DNA from: JANQQN01 sp964519665
GTDB lineage: Bacteria; Myxococcota; Kuafuiibacteriia; Kuafuiibacteriales; Kuafuiibacteriaceae
Direction: 5' to 3'
Assembly (NCBI GenBank): GCA_964519665.1
Contig: CAZFIV010000024.1
Span: 1-64,000 of the forward strand
DNA length: 64,000 nucleotides
Position 1 is the stretch's first letter. Each line of letters begins with the position of its first letter. A program made the translations under genes and the position numbers. Below are positions 41,232 to 50,656 of this stretch, piece after piece. The notes under the pieces were generated by a model, which was not told the DNA's origin, searched no databases, and worked only from the letters and a program-made list of their open reading frames with translations.

Positions 41232-44200
41232 TCACAGACACTCCGGGGTGTATCGAACGGTGATCTCGGCGCCCGGCTCGGGCGTTGCGAACGGGGTGAA
41301 GTTGATGCTGTTGGCCGAGGACTCGTACCGCCAGTTTGACGTGCCTCCCTGGCTGGTCGCCGGAATGGTGACCCCGTCGACCACGACTTCGACCGTCTGC
41401 CTGAGCGGCTGGTTCGACAAGAAGAAGCGCGACTTGAACCCGAAGGCGGTCGTCGAGAGTTCCTCGAGGGTACGGCTCCAGTCGCTGATGCAGATCTCCT
41501 GCCACACGCCGCCCGTACGCTGGGCCATCTCGACGTATCTTTCGCCCCCCTGGGTAGGGTCCAGGCTGCAGTTGGGCGGGGGCGGATCGCTGATCGGACC
41601 GCTGATCGCTGATGCCGAGAATAGGTTCTCGTCCGGCTTCAGCGAAAGAAAGAAGCTCCGGTAGAAGTCGATGCTGCGCGGCGACTGCTCCGCGGCGTCC
41701 GAAACGAAGATGATCGAAAGCACTGCTTCTGGGCGGAGGAAGCCCAAGTTGTCACTGAAGATGGTCGGCGGGCTCAAGGCCAAGTAAGCGGCTTCGAACC
41801 CCGACTCGTCGGCGGCGCCCCCGCCGGCCAGACTGCGGCACGAAACGTTGTTGGCAAAGACGGTCACGGGGTCCGGGGTTGTGTCCGGGGTGACGATCCG
41901 GGCCTGCTGCGGACCGTTTTCGGGGCACAGTCGTCCTTCCTCGTCGTCGATATCGGTCGTGGTCACCCCGAGCTGGTAATCGAGGGCTTGGGCCTGTGCG
42001 AACCGGATGAAGTCCTCGAAGTTCGAAGCGATGGCCGCCTGTTCATCCCCCATCGAGCCGGTGTGGTCGATGACGAACAGGATGTCGACCTGTGGCCGAC
42101 CGAGTTGGGAGAACTCATCCACCTGACGAGCGGCGACCTCACCCGACCCATCGAGGGAAACGATGTAGGTGTCGCTCGCGCCTTGGAACGTGGCGTCGAT
42201 GACCACCGCACCGATGAAGTCCGACTCGGCATCGGCGCGGAAGCTCACGTCGAATTCGATCGTGCGGTTGACCCCCAGGGTAAGCGGGAACGTTGGGGCG
42301 CGAGTGATCTGAAAAGCGGTTTGCCCATCCGGTTGGTCGAGGCTGACGCCGTTGATCGTGGCCGGGGTCGAGCCCGTGTTGTCGATTCGGATGGTTCGGC
42401 TTCGGGACGAACACCCGACCTCGATGACCCCGAAATCGAGCTCCCTCGGAACGACCTGCAGGGTCTGTTCGGCCCCGACACCGAACAGAGGGACGCGGTT
42501 GAAGGGCGACTGGTCGCTCGAGATCGAGAACGCGATCGCGCCGTCGAATGACACCGAACTGTCCGGCGTGAACGCGACGGTGACGGCGTAGGCCGTGTTC
42601 GGCGGGATGATCTCCGATTCGACGTCGCCGTCGACCAGGATGAACTGGGGGTCGGAGTCACGCTCGACGCGGACCGAGGTCAACAGGCAGTCCTCGGCGC
42701 CGACGTTCTGGATGGCGAACGAGCGGCGGAGGCTTCGGTCGCGCTGAACGACTCCGAACGACAAGGTTTCGGGCGACAACCGAAACTGGCACGGTGGCAG
42801 GTCGATGCCTTCACCGACCAGACGAACCTCCGTTTCTCGTTCATCGGCGTCGTTGGAGGTGATGACCAGGGTCGACTCCACCGGTCCTTCGACGTCGGGC
42901 TCGAACTGGAGGGTGACCTCGATGGCTTGACCGGGGTTGATCGGGTCGACGAGTTGAACGCCATCGGGGAGGGTGTACGAGAAGGCCCCGGTGTCCGCGG
43001 CATCGGGCTCGATGGTGAGCAGCTGGAGGGGCGACAGGCCGACGTTGGAGACCAGCAAGGTTCGGCGTGACGGGGCTACGGTCGCGGTGAGGCCAAAGTT
43101 GACGATCTGCGGGACCACCTCGATGTTCGGACCGCCCCCGGTGCCAAACAGCGGCACGTTGACTCGAGGGGTCGACGGGCTGTTGGTTTCGATGATCAGG
43201 GTGCCGCGGTCTTGGCCCAGGTCGTCGGGCCGGTAAGTCACAGTGACGTCGACCTGCTCGCCTTCATTGACCACCAAAATGCGAGGCGTCTCGAACTCGT
43301 AAGCGGCGGAGGACTCTTCGGACAGGCGCCAGTTGGTGACCGTGACCAACTCGTTGGCAATGTTCTCGCAGCTCACAGACCGCTCCGCAGACGACTGGGG
43401 CGTGACCGCGCCGAAGTCGAGGTCGGTCGGCGAGCAGCGGAAGCCGCTGTCGACGCCGCGGCCCTCCACGCGAACCTGAACGTTACACAGGTCGTTGTTG
43501 CAGGCTCGGAGCACGAACGACCCCCGTTCGGTGCGCTCTGCGACTTCCGGACGAAACTGAACGAGCATGGTCGTCTGCGCGCGCGCGGCGAGGTCGAACC
43601 GACCGTCTACGATGGCGTCGTCGGCCAGCTGAATGCAAAAGGGGGCGGGAGCGGTACGGTCGCTGCACAGTCGAACGTCGATCGGACCTTCACCAAGGCT
43701 GACCGTCGCATCGACATCACTGTCGTTTTGGATCTTCACTTGGACGGTCTTCGTGGTGCCGACCACCGTATTGCCAAAGTCTATCTCGTCGGGATCGACG
43801 ACCAGCGGTGTGGCGACCCCGTTCGCGCGAACCTCGAGCCGCAGAACCGCTCCCGGGTCCGAATTGCTGGTGATGATCAACGTTCCGGTCGCTTCACCGA
43901 GGACCTCGGGTTCGAAGGAAACGGTGAACGGGCGGGAGTTGTTGGGCGGGATGGCGGAGTCGTCGTTCGCGTCGGCGCCCAACTCGAAGTTTTCATCGAA
44001 GCCGCTTCCCGCCTCCGGCGCGATCTGGGTGATGACCAGGTTGGCTTCCCCATTGTTCTGCAGCAGGACGACTTGCTCCTCGCGCGTTCCCAGCTGGACG
44101 TTACCGAAATTGACGACAGCCGGGTCGAGCTCCAGCACGGGTGTCTGGACGTCGACGGTTGCACCTTCACCACAAGCCGACAGGGCGACGGTACCGAACA

Positions 44201-44252
44201 CGAGGGCCACAAGAGCGCGGTTCTTGGTGGTCGATGGGAGCCTCAGCTGCAT
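41232..44252 (-). CDS. Large lipoprotein with ASH-type repeats and a vWA domain
   Basis: The 1006-residue protein has a lipobox near VALSACGEG and at least six ASH/choice-of-anchor-D beta repeats, recognised by recurring VxFGxVxxG and VTFxPxxxG elements (VNFGNVQLG, IDFGNTVVG, LDFGAVTPQ, VNFGLTATV, LSFGVVQRD, LDFGVIEVG). A von Willebrand factor A domain follows (from about residue 720) with the MIDAS-like DHTGSMGDEQ. ASH repeats bind proteins or microtubule-like partners; vWA binds metal and protein. It is probably an outer-surface adhesion or scaffold protein. I chose ATG 44252 with AAGGGGAAAG upstream; a longer frame adds an unlikely N-terminus. Confidence 0.9.
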   Translation of the reverse strand: MQLRLPSTTKNRALVALVFGTVALSACGEGATVDVQTPVLELDPAVVNFGNVQLGTREEQVVLLQNNGEANLVITQIAPEAGSGFDENFELGADANDDSAIPPNNSRPFTVSFEPEVLGEATGTLIITSNSDPGAVLRLEVRANGVATPLVVDPDEIDFGNTVVGTTKTVQVKIQNDSDVDATVSLGEGPIDVRLCSDRTAPAPFCIQLADDAIVDGRFDLAARAQTTMLVQFRPEVAERTERGSFVLRACNNDLCNVQVRVEGRGVDSGFRCSPTDLDFGAVTPQSSAERSVSCENIANELVTVTNWRLSEESSAAYEFETPRILVVNEGEQVDVTVTYRPDDLGQDRGTLIIETNSPSTPRVNVPLFGTGGGPNIEVVPQIVNFGLTATVAPSRRTLLVSNVGLSPLQLLTIEPDAADTGAFSYTLPDGVQLVDPINPGQAIEVTLQFEPDVEGPVESTLVITSNDADERETEVRLVGEGIDLPPCQFRLSPETLSFGVVQRDRSLRRSFAIQNVGAEDCLLTSVRVERDSDPQFILVDGDVESEIIPPNTAYAVTVAFTPDSSVSFDGAIAFSISSDQSPFNRVPLFGVGAEQTLQVVPRELDFGVIEVGCSSRSRTIRIDNTGSTPATINGVSLDQPDGQTAFQITRAPTFPLTLGVNRTIEFDVSFRADAESDFIGAVVIDATFQGASDTYIVSLDGSGEVAARQVDEFSQLGRPQVDILFVIDHTGSMGDEQAAIASNFEDFIRFAQAQALDYQLGVTTTDIDDEEGRLCPENGPQQARIVTPDTTPDPVTVFANNVSCRSLAGGGAADESGFEAAYLALSPPTIFSDNLGFLRPEAVLSIIFVSDAAEQSPRSIDFYRSFFLSLKPDENLFSASAISGPISDPPPPNCSLDPTQGGERYVEMAQRTGGVWQEICISDWSRTLEELSTTAFGFKSRFFLSNQPLRQTVEVVVDGVTIPATSQGGTSNWRYESSANSINFTPFATPEPGAEITVRYTPECL

Positions 44253-44577
44253 TTCGTTCTTTCCCCTTGCTGGCGCGAGGATTGGACGCGTGAGGCCGAA
44301 CACTACACAAAACGAACACTTTTGAAACGCGTCGGCCATGAGGCCCGCCAAAATCCCCGTTGCAGCTAGACTCGGCAAGGGTTATTGCTGACACACTCGC
44401 AACCTCTTTGCCGCCCCCGGCTCATCCGACCCTGTCCGATTCAGGGCCTTCTCATCCTCTCGGGATGAAGTAACGGATTCTCGGAGAGTCTCGGAGAGTC
44501 TCGGGATGAAGTAACGGATTCTTGGAGAGTCTCCGAGAGTCTCGGAGATTCTCGGGATGGAGTGACGGAGGTCGGCC
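44253..44577. other. Intergenic spacer with nested repeats
   Basis: This 325-bp stretch separates the ASH lipoprotein start from the deacetylase stop. Its left part (44253-44458) should hold the lipoprotein promoter on the minus strand, but I see no clear consensus. The right part is the repeat described separately. No gene is recognised. Confidence 0.6.
44459..44571. repeat. Nested direct repeat downstream of the deacetylase gene
   Basis: CTCGGGATGAAGTAACGGATTC (read in part) occurs at about 44459 and 44500, with a degenerate third copy near 44551 (CTCGGGATGGAGTGACGGAGG). Between them the 10-base unit TCGGAGAGTC recurs, exact at 44481 and 44491 and varied near 44523-44550. Confidence 0.85.
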
Positions 44578-45534
44578 TCAGCAGGTCTCGGCGATCTGGG
44601 CGAGGGTCGTCACTCTGCGCGCGTCGGCCATCCTCCGGAACAGCGACTGAAAGGCCTCCCGCTTGTGCCGGTACGGTACCCGGAGGTCGGGCTGAGCGGC
44701 CGAGAGGTCGGGGGGAATGTCGGCGTCGGTCGCGTCGAGCAGATCGATCGCGTGCATTTCGAAGTTGAAGACGGGGAGGAGGCGTAGGGCCTGGGAGAGC
44801 AAGCGGTCCCGCAACCAGGGGGGCAGCATGACCCAGCTGGTGCCGATCAGCGGGAGTCGACTCCACGGCGTCACGGCCATCGGAATCTCCACCAAGCCGC
44901 GGTCGGTCGGGCGCCACGCGGCCGCGGGTTGGAAGCGGTACGGGCGCAGGGGGCCCGCGAACTGCAGAGGATGCCCAACGATCGATGCGGAGGGTCTTCC
45001 GAGCCAGGCGTAGCGGCCGATGGCGCCGGCGCGAGCCGCCCAGTATGCCGGCGCAGGCAACAGGGAAGAATCGTACGTGTACCCTCGTCGCACCAGCACG
45101 TTGAGGAGCGCCGGCGACACGTTGTACCCGGGCGCTCGAAAGCCGACTACGCGCTCGGCCTCCCGTTCGTCCCGCGGGCCTCCGAGGAGGGGCGAGAGGG
45201 CGTCTTCCGCGCGAGCCAAATCCGCTTCGATCGTCGCCTCGTCGTAAGTGCTCAGCCGATAGTCGTGGGCGTGCGAGTGGTTCGCGATCTCGCAGCCCTC
45301 TGCACCCCGGAAGGCCTCAGGGTAGCGCGCCGCGTCCTTTCCGATGAGAAACAGGGTGGCGGGGACGCCGACCTCGTCGAGCAGTTCAAAGAATCGAGGC
45401 AGAGCGGTGTGGTAGATGGGTTCCCGCGCCGCAAGGTCGCCGGATGGGTTGACGCCGGTCGACCTCAACCCGTGGATCGCCCGGTAGAAGTGGAGCGAAT
45501 CGACATCGATCGTGATGGCGGCGAGATCGTTCAC
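44578..45534 (-). CDS. Polysaccharide deacetylase-family protein
   Basis: The 318-residue protein has the NodB-type motifs: AITIDVDSLHF (catalytic Asp and metal-ligand Asp), ANHSHAHDYRLS (His-x3-His metal site), FRAPGYNVSP and a later EMHAIDL His. Such enzymes remove N-acetyl groups from glycans such as chitin or GlcNAc polymers. No signal peptide is present, so a lipid-linked or cytosolic substrate is likely. It is coupled to the upstream GT2 gene by a GTGA overlap. Confidence 0.87.
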   Translation of the reverse strand: MNDLAAITIDVDSLHFYRAIHGLRSTGVNPSGDLAAREPIYHTALPRFFELLDEVGVPATLFLIGKDAARYPEAFRGAEGCEIANHSHAHDYRLSTYDEATIEADLARAEDALSPLLGGPRDEREAERVVGFRAPGYNVSPALLNVLVRRGYTYDSSLLPAPAYWAARAGAIGRYAWLGRPSASIVGHPLQFAGPLRPYRFQPAAAWRPTDRGLVEIPMAVTPWSRLPLIGTSWVMLPPWLRDRLLSQALRLLPVFNFEMHAIDLLDATDADIPPDLSAAQPDLRVPYRHKREAFQSLFRRMADARRVTTLAQIAETC

Positions 45535-46301
45535 CGGTTTTGGATGCGGATGACGTACACGAGCTGCGCGATGTTCTGAAGCACCCGGGGAACTCGCTTG
45601 GCGAGCCGAACCGAGGGTTCGCGCTTTTCCACGAGGTTCAACGGGATCTCGACCAGCCGCAGGCCCGTGCGCTCCGCTCGAATGACCAACTCGCTGGCGA
45701 ACATGTCACGGTCGACCACACACTGTCGAACGACGGGCAGCAGCGCGGCGCGACGAAACGCTTTGAGCCCGTGGGTGTCGGTACCCCGAAATCCGAGGGT
45801 CAGCCGGAGCATTCCGTTGATGATCCGAGTGGCGGCGCGACGGCCGAATGGCCGGCGGTCGCGGGCGCCGGGCATGACTTTGCTTCCGACGACGAGGTCG
45901 AAGCCCCCGTCATCACCGACCAGAAGCTCAAGCGCGCGCCGATGAAAGTCGACGTCGCAGATGTCGATCTCGTCGCAGCACACGTACTGGCCGCGGGCGG
46001 CTTCGATCCCTGCCCGCAGGGCCGCGCCGTAGTTGGGTTCAGGCGACCGAAGCAGCCGAACGTTGGCGAACGTGTCGCAGAGCTCTTCCGCGAGCGCGAC
46101 CGTCTCGTCGGTCGAGCCGTTTTCGGCGATGATGATCTCGAAGCTGCGGCCGACCTTTTGGAATCGGGCACGGAGCTCGCGGATGGAGCCCTCGATGATC
46201 GGGCCTTCGTTATGCACGGGGATGATGATCGAGACGTCGGGAACCCCCAGGGACGCCGTCGCCGGGGCGGATCCATCGGTGGCTGTCGGGTGCGCGCGCA
46301 T
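45531..46301 (-). CDS. Family 2 glycosyltransferase
   Basis: The 256-residue GT-A protein begins VSIIIPVHNEGP and continues IIAENGSTDETV, CCDEIDICDVDFHRRAL (DxD-type site) and GFRGTDTHGLKAF, typical of DPM1/GtrB-like transferases that load sugars on polyprenyl phosphate. A C-terminal weak hydrophobic stretch (VLQNIAQLVYVI) may help membrane contact. It starts at ATG 46301 and its end overlaps the deacetylase start, so the pair should modify one glycan: transfer, then deacetylation. Confidence 0.88.
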   Translation of the reverse strand: MRAHPTATDGSAPATASLGVPDVSIIIPVHNEGPIIEGSIRELRARFQKVGRSFEIIIAENGSTDETVALAEELCDTFANVRLLRSPEPNYGAALRAGIEAARGQYVCCDEIDICDVDFHRRALELLVGDDGGFDLVVGSKVMPGARDRRPFGRRAATRIINGMLRLTLGFRGTDTHGLKAFRRAALLPVVRQCVVDRDMFASELVIRAERTGLRLVEIPLNLVEKREPSVRLAKRVPRVLQNIAQLVYVIRIQNR

Positions 46302-46381
46302 AACGAATCGAACCGTAAGGCTTGCAGCTTTTTGTGGTCAGCTCCAGCGAACTCTGGCCGGTGAGCCTCGGATGATGATCA

Positions 46382-48340
46382 TCACGGAAGGTCGATGGCA
46401 GCTCGAATGACTTCGGCGTCGGGCGCGCTCGGCGCGAGGCGCAGGTATTCGCGAAGGTGACGAAGGGCCGCCGGATCCCCCATGAGCGCGAGCACCGACC
46501 CCAGATCGCGGTGGCAGCCCGGCAATGGGGTGATCTCGAGGCACATCCGGAGCAATCGGACGGACCCGTCGAGGTCTTTGCGACGAAGGTATTCGTGCGC
46601 GGCTCGCCGCATCTCGTTGGCCTCGGCCATACGTTGCCGCGACGGGGGTTCGGTCCCGTCGACCAAATGGGTTCTCGGGCGGAGATCCGGCGGGTTCTCG
46701 GGAGCGCTGAGGGTCGGATCAACGGTGAGGGTCGGATCGACGGTGAGGGTCGGATCAACGGTGAGGGTCGGATCGACGGTGAGGGTCGGATCCACCAGAT
46801 TAGGGAGCACCATGATCGCGGGCGGTTCGGGGGCCCGGGAGCTGCTTAGGCTCCCGACGATGATCCCGACCGCGAGGGTCGCCACCAGCGCGACCGCACG
46901 CCGGACCGAGGGCAACGAGCGGCGCTGCAATCTTCGCAGCTCAGCGATCTCATCGCGGAGCCGGCGGTTCGTGCGGGTCAGGCGGAGCACTTCGTTCTGG
47001 GCGGCGTCTTCATGCGGTCCGGGAAGACCAGGCAGTGGCGTAGCGGGGGCCTTGGGTCGCTGCGCGGAGGGACCCGGGTTGGTCTCGCCGGCTTCGGGGG
47101 GCGCCTCGTCCGCGAACGGGGGCATCGACGGCGGCGCGCCTGAAGAGGAGGGGGGCAACTGCGGCGCTCGGATTCGGACGTTTCGGCGAGCGACGAGCAC
47201 GTTCAAGGGCACCCCATCGACCGGATTCACGTACTTTTGGCCCTGGCCGGGCAGCCGCAGTAAACCCCGGGCGGCGTCCGGCTGCGCGTTCCACACGGCA
47301 TCTTCCGGGGAATTCCCCACAGCGTTCCCCGCTGCGGGCTGCGGGTCGATCTCGCTCAAGTACTCGGCGGGAAGGGGGACCGCAGGCTCGTCGGACTCGG
47401 TGGCCGCCGCGATGTCGAGCAGCTGCAGGTGGTCGCCGAGCGTGTCGCTGTCGAGGGGATCGTCGCGGCGGAGCTGGGTAAGCGCTACAGCGACCGCTTC
47501 GGCGTCTGGATACCGGTCTCGGGGATCGGTCTCCATCATTCGCTCGAGGACAGGACGCAAGCGAGGCCACGGCTCTTCTTTGGGGAACCGTTGCCAGTCG
47601 ACTTGCGAAGCCGTGGTGAGAATCTCGAGCAGGGGGCGATTCTTGAGGAGGCGGGGGGCTTCGCCGCGGGCGCCGAGCTCGAACAGGAGCCGCCCCAGGC
47701 CGTACTGGTCGGAAGCCGGGGTCGTTGGGTGGCCCTCGATCACTTCGGGCGCCATGAATCCTGGACTGCCCAGCAGGTCACCTTGCCGCGTGATGTCGCT
47801 GTCTTCATTCAGGCCGCTGATGCCGAAATCGGTGATGACCGGCTGACCGTGGCTGCGAAGCAAAATATTGGCGGGTTTGATGTCGCGATGGATGACCCCG
47901 GCCGCATGCAAGTGAGCCAGCGCTTCGGTGACCTGCACCCCCAGCTGGATGAGGGGCTGAAAACTCAGCGGCCCCTGTCGGCGCACTGCCAGCAGGCTGA
48001 CGCCGTCGACCCGCTCCATCGCGAGGTAAAGCACGTCGCCGTCCCGACCTGAGTCGATCAGCCGCACGATACCCGGATGATCGAGCTGCTCGAGGATGCG
48101 CGCCTCGCGGGCAAAACGGGCGGCCACCTGGTCGGCGCGGTTGGGATCCTCGCCTCGCGCGCGGGCCGGTCGGATCGTCTTGAGCGCGACCCGTTGGCCG
48201 GCCGGATCTTCGGCATCGAAAACGATGCCCATGCTGCCCTGGCCGATGATCCCGCGCAGGACGAACGGTCCGATCCGGTCGGGGGCGCCGGCACCGGCGG
48301 CACCGGCGAAATCGGGTGGACCGTCGGACGTCGCTGACAT
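46382..48340 (-). CDS. Transmembrane Ser/Thr kinase with TPR and VDPTLT repeat
   Basis: The 652-residue protein has an intact kinase domain (Lys54 in VALKTI, HRDIKPAN, DFGISG, GSPGFMAPE), a Pro-rich linker, a coiled segment (NEVLRLTRTNRRLRDEIAEL) and a membrane helix (AVALVATLAVGIIVGSL). Just outside the membrane, five VDPTLT hexapeptides follow, encoded by an 18-bp tandem repeat, and then a TPR-like helical region with two Cys (MCLEITPLPGCHRDLG). I chose ATG 48340 (MSATSDGPP). The extracellular repeat could act as a length-variable stalk. Confidence 0.9.
   Translation of the reverse strand: MSATSDGPPDFAGAAGAGAPDRIGPFVLRGIIGQGSMGIVFDAEDPAGQRVALKTIRPARARGEDPNRADQVAARFAREARILEQLDHPGIVRLIDSGRDGDVLYLAMERVDGVSLLAVRRQGPLSFQPLIQLGVQVTEALAHLHAAGVIHRDIKPANILLRSHGQPVITDFGISGLNEDSDITRQGDLLGSPGFMAPEVIEGHPTTPASDQYGLGRLLFELGARGEAPRLLKNRPLLEILTTASQVDWQRFPKEEPWPRLRPVLERMMETDPRDRYPDAEAVAVALTQLRRDDPLDSDTLGDHLQLLDIAAATESDEPAVPLPAEYLSEIDPQPAAGNAVGNSPEDAVWNAQPDAARGLLRLPGQGQKYVNPVDGVPLNVLVARRNVRIRAPQLPPSSSGAPPSMPPFADEAPPEAGETNPGPSAQRPKAPATPLPGLPGPHEDAAQNEVLRLTRTNRRLRDEIAELRRLQRRSLPSVRRAVALVATLAVGIIVGSLSSSRAPEPPAIMVLPNLVDPTLTVDPTLTVDPTLTVDPTLTVDPTLSAPENPPDLRPRTHLVDGTEPPSRQRMAEANEMRRAAHEYLRRKDLDGSVRLLRMCLEITPLPGCHRDLGSVLALMGDPAALRHLREYLRLAPSAPDAEVIRAAIDLP
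46709..46794. repeat. 18-bp tandem repeat encoding VDPTLT
   Basis: Five 18-bp units (GAGGGTCGGATCAACGGT on the plus strand) alternate AAC and GAC, so the true period is 36 bp. They keep frame and encode VDPTLT in the kinase's periplasmic stalk. Confidence 0.92.
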
Positions 48341-48478
48341 CGCGCAGTTCGTATCTTCTCGTCTCCGGGAGGTCGCACGCAAGGTCGTGCGGTGGGCCTG
48401 TCTTGGGTCGACATAGTCTATGTGGTAGCGATCACTTGCAGTTGAGCGCCGCGTTCGGGCGTGCTACCGCCGGCTCAA

Positions 48479-50581
48479 ATGCAGATGGGCTCTGTCGCCG
48501 TGTTCCTAACGGCATTGGCGGTTGCGCTTACACCCGGGCTAACCTCCGCACAAACATCTTCCTCGCAAGACGCGACATCCTCCTCGCAAGACGCGACATC
48601 CTCCTCGCAAAATGCGACCATGACGATGACGCCTGCCGACGTCGCCCGATTGAAGGACGAGCTTCGCGAAGAAGTGAAGGCTGAGTTGCGCGAGGAGCTC
48701 CTCCAGGAGTTGAAAGACGACCTTGGCTCCCAGGCCACGGGGCAAGGCCAGAGTGATCCGAGCGCCGAAAACTGGGAGAGCGCGACCTCCGGCGATTCGT
48801 GGGCCGAAGAAGAATGGAAGTGGGAAGAATCGGCGACCCCCGAGTTGAACTTCCTCGAGTTCGACGGATACTTCCGGTTCCGCTACGACATGTTCAACAA
48901 CCTCGACCTGGGGACGTATTACCGCAACACCAACAATACCGAGGACCCGAGCGACGATATCCAGTACGGACCGTTCGCTCCGGGGTTCGCGCCGGTCACC
49001 CCGCTGTGCAACACCGATATCGGGCAGCGGCCGACCGGCGACCCCGACGATGGAGACTTCGTCCCGGGCACCGATAGCTGCGCGAACAACGTCAATACCG
49101 GCCGCACGATCGGCGGCGCCAACATGCGGTTGCGCCTGGAGCCGACCCTCAACGTCTACGAAGACATCCAGATCAAGGCCCAGGTCGATATTCTTGATAA
49201 TCTCGTCCTCGGCACGACGCCCGATACGCTCCTGTCGAATCCCAACGCGCCGCTGTCGGTCTTGTCGAATGGACAAGTGGCCCCGGTCGACGGCTTCAAT
49301 TCGGTCTGGACGGACTCGATCCGGGTCAAGCGAGTCTGGGCCGAAGTCATGACCCCCCTCGGCCAGCTCCGGGTGGGTCGAATGCCCAACCACTTCGGCA
49401 TGGGCATTACCAACAACGACGGCCGGGGCCTCGACACCGACTTCGGCGACACCGTCGACCGGATCTTGTTCGCGACCAAGATCGGCGACTTCTACGTGAT
49501 TCCGTCGTTCGACTGGGCGGTCACCGGTCCCACGAGCGCCATTCGGGCCCAGCCCTTCGGCCAGCCGTTCGACCGCGACCAGCGCGATGATGCCGACCAG
49601 TACATGCTGACGATCGTCCGCCGCGATACCGACGACGAAATCAAGCGCAAGCTCGAGAACGACGACTACGTCTTGAACTACGGTGCGCGGGTGGCGGGGC
49701 GCTTTCAGGCGTTGGACGCGGCGACGTTCTTCACCGGCAGCGACGTCGAAGACCAGGCGACGACCACGCAGATCCTCGAGCGCGACGCGCAGCTGCTCCT
49801 TTACTCGGTGTGGTTTAGGTTCATCCGGCGCAACTTGACGATCGAGGCCGAGCACGCGGGCGTATGGGGGTCGATCGGCAACTCGGCCACCAGCGGCGAC
49901 TTTTCGACGACCGCCCAAGACATCGAGGTCGCCCAGTTCGGGGGCAGCGTCCGGCTCGAGTACCGGCTCCTCAGCAACGCCCTCAAGCTCGAGCTCCTGG
50001 TATTGGCCGCCTCCGGCGATTCGGCCCCCGGTTGGGGTCTGCAGCCGCTCGGCAACCCGGAGAACGTGAGTCGGCCGGGCGTATGGGACGGCAGTCAAAT
50101 CCAGGGCACCGACAACCGCCTCACCAACTTCGCCTTCGACCCCGACTACTTCATCGACCTCATTTTCTGGCGGCAACTGGTGGGTTCGGTCACCGACGCG
50201 CTCGTGTTCCGGCCATCGATCCAATACAATTTTACGGAAGCGTTGGGTGCCCGGCTCGACATCATCTACTCCCGCGCCATGACCGCGGAGTCGACCCCCT
50301 CGGGGGCCTTCAATCGGGACGACGGTACGCTGAGCCCCCTGGGCACCGCCGACCAGAATCTGGCGGTCGAAGGCGACGTGAAGCTTTTCTACGATTCGAA
50401 GGACGGCCTGCACGCCTGGCTCCAGTACGGCATGCTCATTCCGCTGGGGGGGCTCGATACCGAGGTCCAGGTGGAAGATGGCTCCGACATCGCCGAAGAT
50501 ATCGTCGACGGCCGATCGTTCGCCCGGCGCGACGCGAGCCTCGCCCACACCATTCAGGTGATGCTCGCGATTTCGTTCTGA
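48479..50581 (+). CDS. Outer-membrane beta-barrel protein (TIGR04551-like)
   Basis: The 700-residue protein has a signal peptide (MGSVAVFLTALAVALTPGLTSA), a repeat TSSSQDA (three times, from a 21-bp DNA repeat), an acidic coiled-coil stretch (RLKDELREEVKAELREELLQ), then beta-strand-rich sequence with alternating aromatic residues and a C-terminal Phe (VMLAISF), as in outer-membrane barrels assembled by BAM. It resembles myxobacterial proteins of the TIGR04551 group, of unknown function; a porin-like channel is an inference. GTG 48461 upstream is an alternative start. The coiled coil may reach toward peptidoglycan. Confidence 0.8.
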   Translation: MQMGSVAVFLTALAVALTPGLTSAQTSSSQDATSSSQDATSSSQNATMTMTPADVARLKDELREEVKAELREELLQELKDDLGSQATGQGQSDPSAENWESATSGDSWAEEEWKWEESATPELNFLEFDGYFRFRYDMFNNLDLGTYYRNTNNTEDPSDDIQYGPFAPGFAPVTPLCNTDIGQRPTGDPDDGDFVPGTDSCANNVNTGRTIGGANMRLRLEPTLNVYEDIQIKAQVDILDNLVLGTTPDTLLSNPNAPLSVLSNGQVAPVDGFNSVWTDSIRVKRVWAEVMTPLGQLRVGRMPNHFGMGITNNDGRGLDTDFGDTVDRILFATKIGDFYVIPSFDWAVTGPTSAIRAQPFGQPFDRDQRDDADQYMLTIVRRDTDDEIKRKLENDDYVLNYGARVAGRFQALDAATFFTGSDVEDQATTTQILERDAQLLLYSVWFRFIRRNLTIEAEHAGVWGSIGNSATSGDFSTTAQDIEVAQFGGSVRLEYRLLSNALKLELLVLAASGDSAPGWGLQPLGNPENVSRPGVWDGSQIQGTDNRLTNFAFDPDYFIDLIFWRQLVGSVTDALVFRPSIQYNFTEALGARLDIIYSRAMTAESTPSGAFNRDDGTLSPLGTADQNLAVEGDVKLFYDSKDGLHAWLQYGMLIPLGGLDTEVQVEDGSDIAEDIVDGRSFARRDASLAHTIQVMLAISF
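48554..48616. repeat. 21-bp tandem repeat in the barrel protein gene
   Basis: Three copies of ACATCCTCCTCGCAAGACGC (plus G) encode the heptapeptide TSSSQDA directly after the signal peptide. Copies one and three carry single-base differences. Confidence 0.9.
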
Positions 50582-50656
50582 TCAGCCGGGCGATTTTTTC
50601 CGGCCCCGCCTCAATCCTTCGCACTCGCGTCCGAAGTATCCCTTCGGAGCAAATCG

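Noticed and set aside
48539..50548. Long open frame antisense to the barrel protein gene
   Set aside because: Encodes no recognisable domain and the plus-strand product has a signal peptide and C-terminal Phe.
50585..50604. Hairpin after the barrel protein gene as a terminator
   Set aside because: The stem is only five GC pairs and the T run lies in the loop, not after the stem.
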